Origin: Magnetococcales bacterium
GTDB lineage: Bacteria; Pseudomonadota; Magnetococcia; Magnetococcales; DC0425bin3
Reading direction: 5' to 3'
Assembly: GCA_015228935.1 (NCBI GenBank)
Contig: JADGCO010000014.1
Span: 1-61,716, forward strand
DNA length: 61,716 nucleotides
Every line of letters begins with the position of its first letter. Position 1 is the stretch's first letter. Below, piece by piece: positions 26,611 to 36,128 of the stretch. The notes under the pieces are model-generated. The model ran no database searches. It saw only the letters and a program-made list of their open reading frames with translations, and had not been told where the DNA came from. The translations under genes and the position numbers were made by a program.

Positions 26611-26801
26611 TTTCCCCTCCTCTCGATAAGACGGCCTTGATCATCGACTCGGCCAAAGGTACCCCATTATGCGGTATGGGACAAGAGTTCCGGTACTGAC
26701 CGATGCCGACATTTTGCCTGTCCCCAGCAAAAACCCTATCCGCCCCAAATTTGGCCCCATTGCCATGCTCAACACACTTCTCCGAGTCCCATGGTACCCC
26801 G

Positions 26802-27029
26802 ATGGAGAATCTCAAGTCTCCCATCAGCAAGGTGGCTGCCGCTCTGAAAATTCGCAGCGAGGGCCTCGGCCTGCGATTGCCCTGCATTGAGAATTGCTGG
26901 CCATTGACACAAGACCGAGGAATATGGCAAATTTTGTCTCGAATGAGGGACCAGTTCCAATTTTCCCGAAGGGTTTTCTTGAGGGTGAAGGAGCTTTTTC
27001 CTAAGGGGCATCCTGTTCAGGAGGTGTAA
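26802..27029 (+). CDS. possible small ORF or gene remnant
   Basis: This 75-codon frame reads MENLKSPISKVAAALKIRS at its start and ends in a basic segment. It stops one base before the ATG of the zinc-ribbon gene, so that gene's AGGAGGT site lies inside it. That spacing would suit coupling. It is more GC-rich than the rest of the island and has no clear ribosome-binding site of its own. It could equally be a fragment of a backbone gene cut by the island. The rest of 26611-26801 holds nothing I can support. Confidence 0.25.
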   Translation: MENLKSPISKVAAALKIRSEGLGLRLPCIENCWPLTQDRGIWQILSRMRDQFQFSRRVFLRVKELFPKGHPVQEV

Positions 27030-27030
27030 A

Positions 27031-27243
27031 ATGCCTGTGTCAGCTTTAAGCGGTGCAGTCATCTATAAAGATGACGGTAAATCAACCGTCGTGTATCAAG
27101 AAAAATGTGAGAGTTGTGGTTATGTGAGTGGCTCCACAAAAGGCACAACATTCACAAGCGCTCAAACGACCGGAAGTGTATTTTCAACGGGTTTTGTGTG
27201 TCCAAAATGCAAAGTTCGTCAAAAAGTTCTGATTAGACACTAG
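27031..27243 (+). CDS. small zinc-ribbon protein
   Basis: This 70-residue protein has two CxxC knuckles (CESCGYVSG at about 24-27 and CPKCKVRQK at about 58-61), a typical zinc ribbon, and a Thr/Ser-rich loop between them. There is no signal peptide, so it is cytoplasmic. A very strong ribosome-binding site, AGGAGGT, lies six bases upstream. I do not know its partner. It lies inside the AT-rich island, after the divergent TrkA-N/RyR gene. Confidence 0.7.
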   Translation: MPVSALSGAVIYKDDGKSTVVYQEKCESCGYVSGSTKGTTFTSAQTTGSVFSTGFVCPKCKVRQKVLIRH

Positions 27244-27324
27244 TGTTCGGTTAAGAGAGGGGATGCCGTCAGCAACCCATTGTCTCATAATCTGCTTTCA
27301 GAGGTTTTAGCCTGAGGTGTTGAT

Positions 27325-27774
27325 ATGGGTATTTTTAGTTTGTTGAAAAGAATGGCTGGATCTGGTAATGACAAAAATAATGGTATAGATCGCGAAAAAG
27401 AAAGGTGCTTGATAAAAATTCAGATAAGAAAGGGCGAATTTATTATTCTATCTAAATACTATTACCAAGGCTTAACATCATATAAAAGTTATTTAAATTA
27501 TTTAGCTCTCAATCGCGAAAAGGTTTCGGAAGTAATGGAGAAAGCAAATGAAAAATCATCCAGTGGTTGCATTCTTGATGATACTTATGTAATATTTTAT
27601 TATGATGATACACACTTTCTCCTTATGCCATTTGAGGTTTTTTCTGGCACGGAAGATATGAAACTCTCTTTGAGAAATGCAAAAATTTGGAATAGGGATA
27701 ATATTATTAGAATACTTAAATTTTATCCAGAATTTAAAGAATATGATGCGTCAATGTTGACTGAAATGTACTAA
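27325..27774 (+). CDS. hypothetical protein
   Basis: I do not recognise this 149-residue AT-rich protein. It has no membrane segment. It opens with a basic amphipathic stretch (MGIFSLLKRMAGSG), followed by a mixed alpha/beta region with many Tyr, Lys and Asp residues (IKIQIRKGEFIILSKYYYQGL, LDDTYVIFYYDDTHFLLMPF). GAGGTG precedes the ATG at proper spacing. It follows the zinc-ribbon gene by 81 bases and ends exactly where base composition returns to that of the backbone, so it is the last gene of the island. Confidence 0.6.
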   Translation: MGIFSLLKRMAGSGNDKNNGIDREKERCLIKIQIRKGEFIILSKYYYQGLTSYKSYLNYLALNREKVSEVMEKANEKSSSGCILDDTYVIFYYDDTHFLLMPFEVFSGTEDMKLSLRNAKIWNRDNIIRILKFYPEFKEYDASMLTEMY

Positions 27775-27778
27775 ATCC

Positions 27779-27889
27779 ATGCGTTGGATGGCCGACATAA
27801 TTGATATGGGCATTGGCAACAAACGCATTGACTTGATCACCCGCGAGGGATCATTCTGGGCTGCCATCGCGGGCAAAACTGCCGCATGA
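27779..27889 (+). pseudogene. 36-codon GC-rich remnant at the island edge
   Basis: An open frame of 36 codons with backbone-like composition begins right after the AT-rich gene and stops 30 bases before acetolactate synthase. It reads like the C-terminal end of a normal protein (MGIGNKRIDLITREG, ending IAGKTAA). I read it as the tail of a gene cut when the island inserted. I cannot identify the parent. It has no ribosome-binding site. Confidence 0.3.
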
Positions 27890-27919
27890 TTCCTGCTTTT
27901 CCAGATTCCGGAGATCCCC

Positions 27920-29554
27920 ATGAAAGCCGCTGAACTTTTTGTAAAATGTCTTGAAAATGAAGGCGTTACCGTCATGTTTGGCATTCCGGGGGAAGAAAAT
28001 CTCGACATCATGGATGCCCTGTTGGAGAGTCCGATCCGCTTCATGACGACCCGGCACGAACAAGGTGCCGCCTTCATGGCGGATGTATACGGGCGGTTGA
28101 CCGGACGGGCCGGGGTGTGCCTGGCCACCCTGGGACCCGGAGCCACCAACCTGATCACCGGGGTTGCCGACGCCAACATGGACCACGCCCCATTGGTGGC
28201 CATTGCCGGCCAGGCCGCCACCACCCGCCTCCACAAGGAGAGTCACCAGGTTTTGGATCTGGTCAATCTGTTTCGTCCCATCTCCAAATACACGACCCAA
28301 ATCCTGGATCCGGGCGTCATCCCCGAGGTGGTGCGCAAGGCCTTCAAGGTCTCCCAGACCGAAAAACCCGGCTGTGCCTTCATCGACTTTCCCGAAAACA
28401 TTGCCGAAATGGAGATCGCCGGCAAGGCCCCGCTCAAGGCACAACAACACCGCCAGCCCGTCCCGCCCCAGGAAAAGATATCCCAGGCCGCCCGGATCAT
28501 TTCGGATGCCCACTATCCCATCATCATGGCTGGCAACGGGGTGATCCGCGGTCGGGCAGCGGACCAACTGGTCGATTTTGCCGAAAAATTGAATATTCCG
28601 GTCGCCACCACCTTCATGGCCAAAGGCGTGATCCCCTTTTCCCATGACCTCTGCCTGGGGGCTGTGGGTCTGCAAGCCACGGATTATGTCTCCTGCGGTT
28701 TCGACCGGGCCGATGTGATCATCTGTGTCGGTTATGATATCGTCGAATATCATCCCTACCTGTGGCACAAGGAACGCAACCGGAAAATCATCCACATTGA
28801 CGCCAGTCCGGCGGAAGTGGACGAAAATTATGTCGTGGAAGTGGGCGTTGTCGGGGATATCGGGGCCGCATTGAAGGGCATCGCCGCCGAGGCCAAAAGC
28901 CGTCGGCAACGACTCGCCGATACCCTGCGCCAAACCATCGTCTCCGAAATCGGCCAATATGCCCAGGATACCGGTTTCCCCGTCAAACCCCAAAAAATCA
29001 TCTGGGATTTACGCCAGGCTCTCGACCCGGAAGATGTCGTGGTCTCCGACGTGGGTGCCCACAAAATGTGGATGGCTCGCATGTTCAAGGCCGAACGCCC
29101 CAATACCTGCATTATTTCCAATGGTTTTGCCGCCATGGGCATTGCGGTTCCCGGGGCCATGGCCGCCAAGCTCGTCCGACCCGACCGCGCTGCCGTGGCC
29201 GTCACCGGCGACGCCGGTTTCCTCATGAACTCCCAGGAAATCGAAACCGCCATGCGCTGTGGCCTGCCTATCGTCATCCTGATCTGGAATGACGCCAGGT
29301 ACGGCCTGATTCAATGGAAACAGATGAACCATTTTGGTCGCGAAAGCCACATCGCCTTCACCAATCCCGACTTTGTCAAATATGCCGAAAGCTTCGGTGC
29401 CAAAGGGTACCGGGTGGAAGCCGCCCAGGACTTGCTCCCCATCCTTAAACAAGCCCTGGCCGAAAAAACCGTGACCATCATCGACTGCCCGGTCGATTAC
29501 GCTGAAAACATCAAACTGACCGAAAAACTGGGGCATCTCGTCTGCCCGATCTGA
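27920..29554 (+). CDS. acetolactate synthase-like TPP enzyme (catabolic type)
   Basis: This thiamine-pyrophosphate enzyme of 544 residues condenses two pyruvates to acetolactate. It shows the N-terminal PYR domain with catalytic E in TTRHEQGAAFMADVYGRLTG (about 51), the central domain (190-330), and the C-terminal PP domain with the motif GDAGFLMNSQEIETA...NDARYGLI. Length and motif context fit the AlsS-like class, which works without a regulatory small subunit; no ilvN-like gene follows. A biosynthetic or other benzoylformate-decarboxylase-like role is not excluded. GGAGA sits five bases before the ATG. It is the first backbone gene after the AT-rich island. Confidence 0.85.
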   Translation: MKAAELFVKCLENEGVTVMFGIPGEENLDIMDALLESPIRFMTTRHEQGAAFMADVYGRLTGRAGVCLATLGPGATNLITGVADANMDHAPLVAIAGQAATTRLHKESHQVLDLVNLFRPISKYTTQILDPGVIPEVVRKAFKVSQTEKPGCAFIDFPENIAEMEIAGKAPLKAQQHRQPVPPQEKISQAARIISDAHYPIIMAGNGVIRGRAADQLVDFAEKLNIPVATTFMAKGVIPFSHDLCLGAVGLQATDYVSCGFDRADVIICVGYDIVEYHPYLWHKERNRKIIHIDASPAEVDENYVVEVGVVGDIGAALKGIAAEAKSRRQRLADTLRQTIVSEIGQYAQDTGFPVKPQKIIWDLRQALDPEDVVVSDVGAHKMWMARMFKAERPNTCIISNGFAAMGIAVPGAMAAKLVRPDRAAVAVTGDAGFLMNSQEIETAMRCGLPIVILIWNDARYGLIQWKQMNHFGRESHIAFTNPDFVKYAESFGAKGYRVEAAQDLLPILKQALAEKTVTIIDCPVDYAENIKLTEKLGHLVCPI

Positions 29555-29706
29555 ATGGGTTTCGTATAAAATTTGTATAAATTCTTCATGAATTCCGTGA
29601 TTTCAGATCCCTGGACCTGAATGTTTCGTTATGCCAGAATGACGCCGCCTTAATCTTCAACGCAGCATCTTGGCAATTCACCACCTGTTCCATGGGAGAT
29701 TCTGGA

Positions 29707-30531
29707 ATGCTCCAAAGAAAGCTTTTGGAAAGAATTCCTTTTTTCAAGGATTTCTCGGATGAACACAAGGACGAGATCGTCGAACACAGCCAAGCGGAAC
29801 TCCTGAAGGTACCTGCCAACCAATCCATCCTGAACGAGGGCGATCTGGGAGATACCTGTTTCATCCTTTTGCGTGGTGCTGCCAACGTCTACAAAAGGCC
29901 TTTCTCCAACCCCCTGGCCTTTCTCAAACCCGGGCAGGTCTTCGGTGAGGTGTCGTTTTTGACTCCGCGTGTGCGTGTCACGAGCGTGGTGGCCGAAGAT
30001 GAATGCATCCTCTTGCGTTTCAACAATAAATTTCTCCTCAACCTGACCCCAAGCTGTCGTGACCGGTTCAAGGATCAAATGATCCTGGTCCTGGTGCAAA
30101 ACCTCGAATCCCTGCGCGAAACCATCGAAAAATACAAGGCTCCCGTCATCATCGAGCATAAAAATCCGTTCGAAGAAGCCAAAAAAATGGGCGAAGGGGA
30201 TGTTAAAAACGATCTCATTTTCGAGGACGATGATGGATACAAGATTTTTTATCTGGGACGCCGGATGGCCCGCATCGAAAAAGAGGGCAAATCCACTGAA
30301 GTCCCCCTGGTTCCCCTGACCGACAACATTCCCGGAAAGTTTGTCAATATACTGAAAAAACAGGGAAAACTTCCGGAAGATTACATGTTTGGCAAGGATT
30401 TTCTCATCCCCAGATCCGCTGCAAGCGCCTGGAAACGTACTTTGGTCGCCGAGGACAGTAAAGCCTTGAAGGTGGAACGGGAAATCCAGGATTATCTGAG
30501 CAAGGACGGACTCCCCTCGGCTCTGGGCTGA
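29707..30531 (+). CDS. cyclic nucleotide-binding domain protein
   Basis: This soluble protein of 274 residues has an N-terminal cNMP-binding fold (about 5-115: NEGDLGDTCFILLRGAANVY, PGQVFGEVSFL) and a C-terminal half I do not recognise (IFYLGRRMARIEKEGKS...). The phosphate-binding cassette has GEVSFL but then TPRVRVTSV instead of the usual R-x-A-x-A, so ligand binding is uncertain. There is no HTH, so it is not a CRP-type regulator. The ATG at 29707 has GGGAG upstream; an ATG at 29692 has none. It follows the synthase gene by 150 bases and converges with the sigma-54 regulator gene. Confidence 0.78.
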   Translation: MLQRKLLERIPFFKDFSDEHKDEIVEHSQAELLKVPANQSILNEGDLGDTCFILLRGAANVYKRPFSNPLAFLKPGQVFGEVSFLTPRVRVTSVVAEDECILLRFNNKFLLNLTPSCRDRFKDQMILVLVQNLESLRETIEKYKAPVIIEHKNPFEEAKKMGEGDVKNDLIFEDDDGYKIFYLGRRMARIEKEGKSTEVPLVPLTDNIPGKFVNILKKQGKLPEDYMFGKDFLIPRSAASAWKRTLVAEDSKALKVEREIQDYLSKDGLPSALG

Positions 30532-30609
30532 TCCCCGGTTTGAGTCCGGTTGTTCCCTGATGCCCTCCCAGGTCGATCTTGCCGGGACTCTCTGCTCCAT
30601 ATCCCCCTC

Positions 30610-32151
30610 TTACTCTTTTTTGCCTCGTCCCGGGTCCCAGGGATATTTTTTCAGCCAGTTGGCAAACGTGGTGGCATTGGGCAGCCCAACCATGCGGGTG
30701 GCCTGGGCCTTGTTGTTGTGGCTTTCGGCCAGGGCACGGTGCAGATAGTGGTCGGCCACCTCGGTCAATAGATCCGTCAACCGAAACCCGGCACCCAGAG
30801 GGCGGTTGAGGATTTGTTCGTTGCTCCCACCACTCACATACTCCGGCAACATGGCATCCCGTATATCACGACCACGAATGATCTCTCCCGGGGTCCAAAC
30901 TGCGGCACGATTCAAGGTATTCTGCAATTCACGAATGTTTCCGGGCCAACGCTGTTCCTGGAGAAGTTTGCGGGCATTTTCGGTCAGGGACTTGCGGCGA
31001 AATCCCGGCTGGTCACGACACTCCTGATTGATCTGTTCCAGAATCCGGTCGGTGAGGAGTTCAATGTCCCGTCCCCTGGCCCGCAACGGTGGCAGAAGCA
31101 GCAGGGCCACGGCAATGCGATGAAAAAGATCCTCACGAAAACGCCCGGCGACCATCTCTTCGAGGAGATTTTTATTGGTGGCCGCAATCAGGCGAAAGGT
31201 GACAGGTTGCGGTGCGCAGGAACCAACCGGCGTGATTTCCTGTTCCTGCAATACACGCAATAATTTGACCTGAATGGAAAGAGGCAACTCGCCAATTTCG
31301 TCGAGAAAGACCGTTCCTCCATCGGCCTGGGCAAAATACCCTTTGCGGGTGGTCAAGGCACCGGTAAAGGCCCCTTTTTCATGGCCAAACAACTCAGATT
31401 CCACCAGATTGTCCGGAATGGCCCCGCAATTGATGGCCACAAAGGGTCCCGCCCGCAACGCACTCGTACTGTGAATGGCCCGGGCCAAAAGCTCCTTGCC
31501 AGTCCCGGACTCACCCTGGATCAAAACCGGGATCTGCCGGGCAGCCACCAGGGTAGCCTTTTCCACCACCCGCCGCATGGCATCGCATTGGAAGGCAATG
31601 GACTTGAATTCCGGATGGGCATGCTGGAACCCCTCCTGGGCCAGGCGAATCAACTGTTGATCCTGGGTCCGCAACAAATCCGGTACCATGTCGGTACTGA
31701 TGGCAAATGGAATACTGACATCCCGGATTTCCCAGGCAGGCGTCATTTCCAACAGCCGCGCATTGGGAAAGCCGGCCTTGGCCAGCAAAACCCAGATGGC
31801 CGCCATGGCCCCGGTGCCGGTTCCCAGATAAAAACAGAGTTGGTCCGGGCCACCCATCCGATTGGCCACCGGTTCCACGGCCCGCAAGGCCGCCCGACAA
31901 ATCTCCCCATAATCCCCCGGATCCACAAGGGGCATCCAATGCAGGGTCACCACGGCAGCCGTGCGTTCGCCCAGCCAGGCTGAAAAGTCCCGCGCCGCAT
32001 CTTCCCTCTGGCCGGCCAGCAGATGAACCTCGTGAAATTCCCGTTCGCGCAATACCCGCGCCAGAGGTCCCGGCTCCGTACTCTTGCCTTTCTGAAGCGC
32101 TTCCAGATCTGCCTCCCCAATCCAAGAAAAGACAATGGATACCGGATTCAT
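30610..32151 (-). CDS. sigma-54 activator with N-terminal CARF-like domain (RtcR-like)
   Basis: This sigma-54-dependent activator of 513 residues has an N-terminal CARF-like Rossmann domain (about 1-165; [23 protein letters not shown] is the nucleotide-loop region). The AAA+ domain (about 190-425) has GESGTGKE (Walker A), GAFTGA (sigma-54 contact) and [13 protein letters not shown] (Walker B). A Fis-type HTH lies at the end ([21 protein letters not shown]). RtcR, the known member, drives the rtcBA RNA-repair operon, but no rtcA or rtcB is in the window. The ATG at 32151 lies within the first unit of a repeat array and has TGGGG upstream. It is divergent from pstC. Confidence 0.88.
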   Translation of the reverse strand: MNPVSIVFSWIGEADLEALQKGKSTEPGPLARVLREREFHEVHLLAGQREDAARDFSAWLGERTAAVVTLHWMPLVDPGDYGEICRAALRAVEPVANRMGGPDQLCFYLGTGTGAMAAIWVLLAKAGFPNARLLEMTPAWEIRDVSIPFAISTDMVPDLLRTQDQQLIRLAQEGFQHAHPEFKSIAFQCDAMRRVVEKATLVAARQIPVLIQGESGTGKELLARAIHSTSALRAGPFVAINCGAIPDNLVESELFGHEKGAFTGALTTRKGYFAQADGGTVFLDEIGELPLSIQVKLLRVLQEQEITPVGSCAPQPVTFRLIAATNKNLLEEMVAGRFREDLFHRIAVALLLLPPLRARGRDIELLTDRILEQINQECRDQPGFRRKSLTENARKLLQEQRWPGNIRELQNTLNRAAVWTPGEIIRGRDIRDAMLPEYVSGGSNEQILNRPLGAGFRLTDLLTEVADHYLHRALAESHNNKAQATRMVGLPNATTFANWLKKYPWDPGRGKKE

Positions 32152-32335
32152 GGTTTGCCCCACTCCCTGACGGATATCGAATTCATGATTTGTCCCACGA
32201 CCCGCTGGTTACCGGATTCATGATCTGACCAGCCCACAGAACGACCACATCCACTCCAAGCCATGGCATGACCTGAAGACCGGTTGCTGGAGAATTCTTC
32301 ATGGCCTGGCCCTGAAGAGCGGTTGCTGAAGGATT
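32141..32335. repeat. array of about five degenerate 35-39 bp direct repeats
   Basis: Units with CCGGATTCATG-like cores sit with their CAT at 32149, 32184 and 32219, exactly 35 bases apart. Two further related units have cores near 32290 and 32330 (CCGGTTGCTGGAGAATTCTTCATGG and the copy CGGTTGCTGAAGGATTCTT). The first unit contains the start codon and ribosome-binding site of the CARF regulator. The array fills the regulator side of the regulator-pstC intergenic region. It could be operators for the regulator or a slippage product. The rest of 32336-32645 is AT-rich without a clear feature. Confidence 0.6.
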
Positions 32336-32645
32336 CTTGTGCTAAATGCAAAATCTCTTGCCCATTTTTGCCCAACAGAGACAAATGTTCATTTTGCATG
32401 GAAATCTTTCGTTTGGGTATCAGGATCATATAAATTATCGCAACATATTGTATTCAATACATATAATGTCAATATTCTCCGGAATTCCCTGCCCGGAAAT
32501 ACCGGGCCATGGCGTTTTTTCATGGTAATGGCATTTATTTTGCTTTATGTTTATGCAGTTGGATATACAAAATGAAAATAACGAAAAAAATGGAGCAGTG
32601 TCCAGCCATCATGTCGGTTGGCAGGTTCCTGCAAACGGTTTGCCC

Positions 32646-34025
32646 ATGTCCTCCCAAACAGCCTTGTATCCTTTGTTTCTCCTCTCTCTGGCCGCTTTTT
32701 TTCTGGGATATGTCAAGGCCAATGCCCTGGTCACGGAGAATTCGAAAGCGGTCGGCTCCAGACCTCCCTATCATGGTTGGTACTGCCTCTTCTGGACCCT
32801 GTTGCCGGGCATGATCCTGTTTGTCCTGTGGCACGTTTTGCAGGGAACACTGCTGGATCGCCTGTTTCTGGCCTCCATGGCGGACCAGATCGGCAATCTG
32901 TCCCCGGAAGAGACCCAGCTCTGGATGGCCAGAATCCGGCGGATTGCCGGCGGGGGGATGGCCATGGAGTCGCAGGCAGACCTGCTGACTGTTGCCGCTG
33001 AATATCACCGGACGGCGCAATACAGCGGGCTGCTCTTGACCATCCTGGTAACTGCCCTCTCGGCCTGGGGTCTGCACCGGAGTTGGCGGAAAATCTCCCC
33101 TGAATTGCCGGCCCGGCACTTTGTGGAAAAGACCGTCCTGGTGATTCTGGGCATCGGCTCTGCCCTGTCGTTTTTGATCACCCTGGGAATTGTCCTCTCC
33201 CTCCTGTTCGAGGCCTTGCGCTTTTTTCAAAAGGTCCCTTTTGGCGACTTTTTTCTTGGCTTGCACTGGAGTCCGCAAACCGCGATTCGTACCGATCAAG
33301 TGGGCGGCAGTGGTGAATTCGGGGCCATTCCGCTCTTCGCCGGCACCTTCATGATCATGCTGATCGCCCTCTCCATGGCCGCCCCGGTTGGTTTGGCGGC
33401 GGCGGTCTATCTGGCGGAGTTTGCCCGGCCTCGTGTGCGCGCCCTGGCCAAACCGGCCCTGGAAATTCTGGCCGGCATCCCCACGGTGGTTTACGGATTT
33501 TTCGCGGCCCTGATCGTGGCCCCGGCCATTGCCCGTATGGGTGGCTGGCTGGGATTGAATGTGGCTTCGGAGAGCGCCCTGGCCGCCGGACTTGTCATGG
33601 GAATCATGATCATTCCCTTTGTCTCCTCCCTGACCGACGATGTCATCAGTGCCGTCCCCCAGGCTCTGCGCGACGGCTCCCTGGCCCTGGGTGCCACGCA
33701 TGCCGAAACCGTCCTGCGCGTCGTCCTGCCCGCCGCCTTGCCCGGCATCGTTGGTGCCTTGCTGCTGGCGGTTTCCCGGGCAGTGGGCGAAACCATGATT
33801 GTCGTGATGTCCGCCGGTCTGGCCGCCAATCTGACGGGCAATCCATTGAACTCCATGACCACCGTAACGGTGCAGATCGTCACCCTGCTGGTGGGCGATC
33901 AGGAGTTCGACAGTCCGAAAACCCTCGCCGCCTTTGCCCTGGGCTTGACCCTGTTTTTCATCACTTTGACCCTGAATGTCGTCGCCCTGGCCGTGGTCAG
34001 AAAATATCACGAAGAAGAGCATTGA
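32646..34025 (+). CDS. pstC: phosphate ABC transporter permease PstC
   Basis: This inner-membrane permease works with PstA to import phosphate delivered by PstS. The protein has about 459 residues, longer than the roughly 320 of E. coli PstC because of an N-terminal extension with extra membrane helices, a form common in alphaproteobacteria. The permease core shows the EAA-type loop (PQALRDGSLALGATHAETVLRVVLPAALPGI). I chose the ATG at 32646, where the protein begins MSSQTALYPLFLLSLAAFFLGY. The frame is open to 32547 but that part is not protein-like, and neither start has a good ribosome-binding site. It is the first gene of pstCAB-phoU-pstS. Confidence 0.93.
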   Translation: MSSQTALYPLFLLSLAAFFLGYVKANALVTENSKAVGSRPPYHGWYCLFWTLLPGMILFVLWHVLQGTLLDRLFLASMADQIGNLSPEETQLWMARIRRIAGGGMAMESQADLLTVAAEYHRTAQYSGLLLTILVTALSAWGLHRSWRKISPELPARHFVEKTVLVILGIGSALSFLITLGIVLSLLFEALRFFQKVPFGDFFLGLHWSPQTAIRTDQVGGSGEFGAIPLFAGTFMIMLIALSMAAPVGLAAAVYLAEFARPRVRALAKPALEILAGIPTVVYGFFAALIVAPAIARMGGWLGLNVASESALAAGLVMGIMIIPFVSSLTDDVISAVPQALRDGSLALGATHAETVLRVVLPAALPGIVGALLLAVSRAVGETMIVVMSAGLAANLTGNPLNSMTTVTVQIVTLLVGDQEFDSPKTLAAFALGLTLFFITLTLNVVALAVVRKYHEEEH

Positions 34026-34027
34026 AC

Positions 34028-35305
34028 ATGGACCTGAAAGACCCCATCGTCCAGAAACGTCTGCAACGCCGCCATGCCGCCAACCGCCGCTTCCGCTGGT
34101 ATGGCCTGGCCGGACTCACCCTGGCCCTCTCTGCCCTGGTATTCCTGCTGGGGGCCATGGTCTTTAATGGCATCTCTGCCTTGCGCCAGGCCAGAGTCCT
34201 GTTGACCGTTCACTTTGACCCGGCCCAGGTCGATCCGGAAGGCAACCACGCCCCGGCCTCACTCGCCAAGGGCAACTATGATGCCCTGGTGCGACAGGCT
34301 CTCAAGAATCTCTTTCCGGATGTCACGGTCCGGGCCGATATACGGCGTCTCAAGGATCTGGTCAGTGTCGGGGCAGCTTTCAAACTTCAGGAGATGCTCC
34401 AGCAAGATCCCACCCTGCTGGGAAAAACCCTCGATATCTGGGTACCAGTCACCGACAAAGTGGACATGTGGCTCAAAAACAAGGTACCCCACAATCTCCC
34501 CGAAAGTGAGCGCCATATCAAAGACAAGGAAGTGGCCTGGATCGATTTTCTCGTGGCCCGGAGCCGTCTGCAAATCAAATTCAATGACCAGTTTTTCACC
34601 CACGGGGATTCCCGGGAACCGGAACTCGCCGGCATCCGGGGTGCCATTCAGGGGTCACTATTGACCATCCTGGTCACCTTCATCATCTCTTTTCCTCTGG
34701 GGGTGGCGACGGCTGTCTATCTCGAAGAGTTTGCCCGCAAGGGACGTTGGGCCGACTTTATCGAAGTCAACATCAACAATCTGGCCGCTGTCCCTTCAAT
34801 CGTCTTTGGCCTGCTGGGGTTGGCTCTCTACCTCAACACCATGCATCTGCCCCGCTCCGTGCCCCTGGTGGGGGGATTGACCCTGGCCATGATGACCCTG
34901 CCGACGATGGTCATTGCCACCCGGTCGGCCTTGCGCAGTGTTCCCCAGCCACTGCGGGATGCGGCCCGTGCCCTGGGAGCCAGCCCGCTCCAGGTGGTCA
35001 TGCATCATGTGCTGCCCCTGGCCCTGCCAGGCATGCTGACCGGTACCATCATCGCCATGGCCCAATCCCTGGGTGAAACCGCCCCGCTCCTGATGATCGG
35101 CATGGTGGCGTTTATCATGGAAGTACCCAACTCCGTCCTGGATCCTTCTGCCGTCATGCCGGTACAAATCTTTCTCTGGGCCGACAGTCCGGAACGGGGA
35201 TTCCTGGAAAAAACCGCCGGAGCCACTCTGGTCCTGTTGTGTTTTCTGATCACCATGAATGCCCTGGCCGTCTATTTGCGCAACCGTTTCGAAAAAAGGT
35301 GGTAG
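34028..35305 (+). CDS. pstA: phosphate ABC transporter permease PstA
   Basis: This is the second membrane subunit of the Pst importer, 425 residues, again longer than the classical form. After the first membrane helix comes a periplasmic domain of about 170 residues (about 50-220), then the permease core with the loop PQPLRDAARALGASPLQVVMHHVLPLALPGML. Long PstA proteins pair with long PstC proteins. The ATG lies two bases after the pstC stop, so translation is coupled. An in-frame TTG at 34022 overlaps that stop and is less likely. Confidence 0.93.
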   Translation: MDLKDPIVQKRLQRRHAANRRFRWYGLAGLTLALSALVFLLGAMVFNGISALRQARVLLTVHFDPAQVDPEGNHAPASLAKGNYDALVRQALKNLFPDVTVRADIRRLKDLVSVGAAFKLQEMLQQDPTLLGKTLDIWVPVTDKVDMWLKNKVPHNLPESERHIKDKEVAWIDFLVARSRLQIKFNDQFFTHGDSREPELAGIRGAIQGSLLTILVTFIISFPLGVATAVYLEEFARKGRWADFIEVNINNLAAVPSIVFGLLGLALYLNTMHLPRSVPLVGGLTLAMMTLPTMVIATRSALRSVPQPLRDAARALGASPLQVVMHHVLPLALPGMLTGTIIAMAQSLGETAPLLMIGMVAFIMEVPNSVLDPSAVMPVQIFLWADSPERGFLEKTAGATLVLLCFLITMNALAVYLRNRFEKRW

Positions 35306-35314
35306 GATTGAACC

Positions 35315-36124
35315 GTGACCGACATGATCGATTCATACAATCCGCAAAACAACACCATTCCGGCATCCCCGCTGAAAATGAAGACCGAAAATGTTGATGT
35401 CTTCTATGGGGAAAAGCAGGCCGTCAGCACGGTCAGCATGCCCATTTACGATTGCCAGGTGACGGCCCTGATCGGCCCCTCCGGCTGTGGAAAAAGCACG
35501 GTCTTGCGCTGCCTGAACCGCATGAACGACACCATCGAGGGGTGCCGCATCACGGGGTCCATCCTGATGGATGGCCAGGACATCTATGATCCCAAGGTGG
35601 ATGTCGTGCAATTGCGCGCCCGGGTGGGCATGGTGTTTCAAAAACCCAATCCCTTTCCCAAATCCATTTTTGAAAATGTCGCCTATGGACCGCGCATTCA
35701 TGGCATTTTCAGTCACCGGGATGAGTTGGAAGAAATTGTCCTGACCAGCCTGGAAAAAGCCGGACTCCTGGAAGAGGTCAGGGACCGCCTCAAGGAACCG
35801 GGTACCAGTCTCTCCGGCGGCCAGCAACAACGTCTCTGCATTGCCCGTGCCATCGCCGTCAATCCTGAAGTGGTGCTGATGGATGAACCCTGTTCGGCCC
35901 TGGATCCCATCGCTACGGCCCGCATCGAAGAACTGATCGACGAACTCAGTGCCAATTATGCCATCGTCATCGTCACCCACTCCATGCAGCAGGCCGCCCG
36001 GGTTTCGCATTATACCGGTTTTTTCCACATGGGCGAGCTGGTGGAGTTCGACCAGACGGAAACCATCTTCACCAATCCCGAACATGAACGCACCAAAGGT
36101 TATGTCACCGGTCGTTTTGGATAA
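35315..36124 (+). CDS. pstB: phosphate ABC transporter ATP-binding protein PstB
   Basis: This is the ATPase subunit of the Pst importer, 269 residues. It has Walker [10 protein letters not shown] (about 52), the signature [16 protein letters not shown], Walker [14 protein letters not shown] and the switch His in IVTHSMQQA. The phrase LRCLNRMND and a Q-loop with [12 protein letters not shown] are typical of PstB rather than other ABC ATPases. The GTG at 35315 has AGGA eight bases upstream; an ATG at 35324 would be too far from it. Confidence 0.95.
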   Translation: MTDMIDSYNPQNNTIPASPLKMKTENVDVFYGEKQAVSTVSMPIYDCQVTALIGPSGCGKSTVLRCLNRMNDTIEGCRITGSILMDGQDIYDPKVDVVQLRARVGMVFQKPNPFPKSIFENVAYGPRIHGIFSHRDELEEIVLTSLEKAGLLEEVRDRLKEPGTSLSGGQQQRLCIARAIAVNPEVVLMDEPCSALDPIATARIEELIDELSANYAIVIVTHSMQQAARVSHYTGFFHMGELVEFDQTETIFTNPEHERTKGYVTGRFG

Positions 36125-36128
36125 AGCC

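Noticed and set aside
26591-26887. 98-codon minus-strand frame overlapping the TrkA-N/RyR start
   Set aside because: The overlap would suit coupling, but there is no recognisable domain or ribosome-binding site, and the plus-strand frame over the same region looks more protein-like.
27851-28993. 380-codon open frame opposite acetolactate synthase
   Set aside because: It is a shadow frame; the plus strand encodes a complete TPP enzyme.
29692-30531. CRP-type transcription factor
   Set aside because: The cNMP fold is present but there is no helix-turn-helix after it.
32141-32335. CRISPR array next to a CARF protein
   Set aside because: The units are degenerate, only 35-39 bases apart with no unique spacers, and no cas genes are near.
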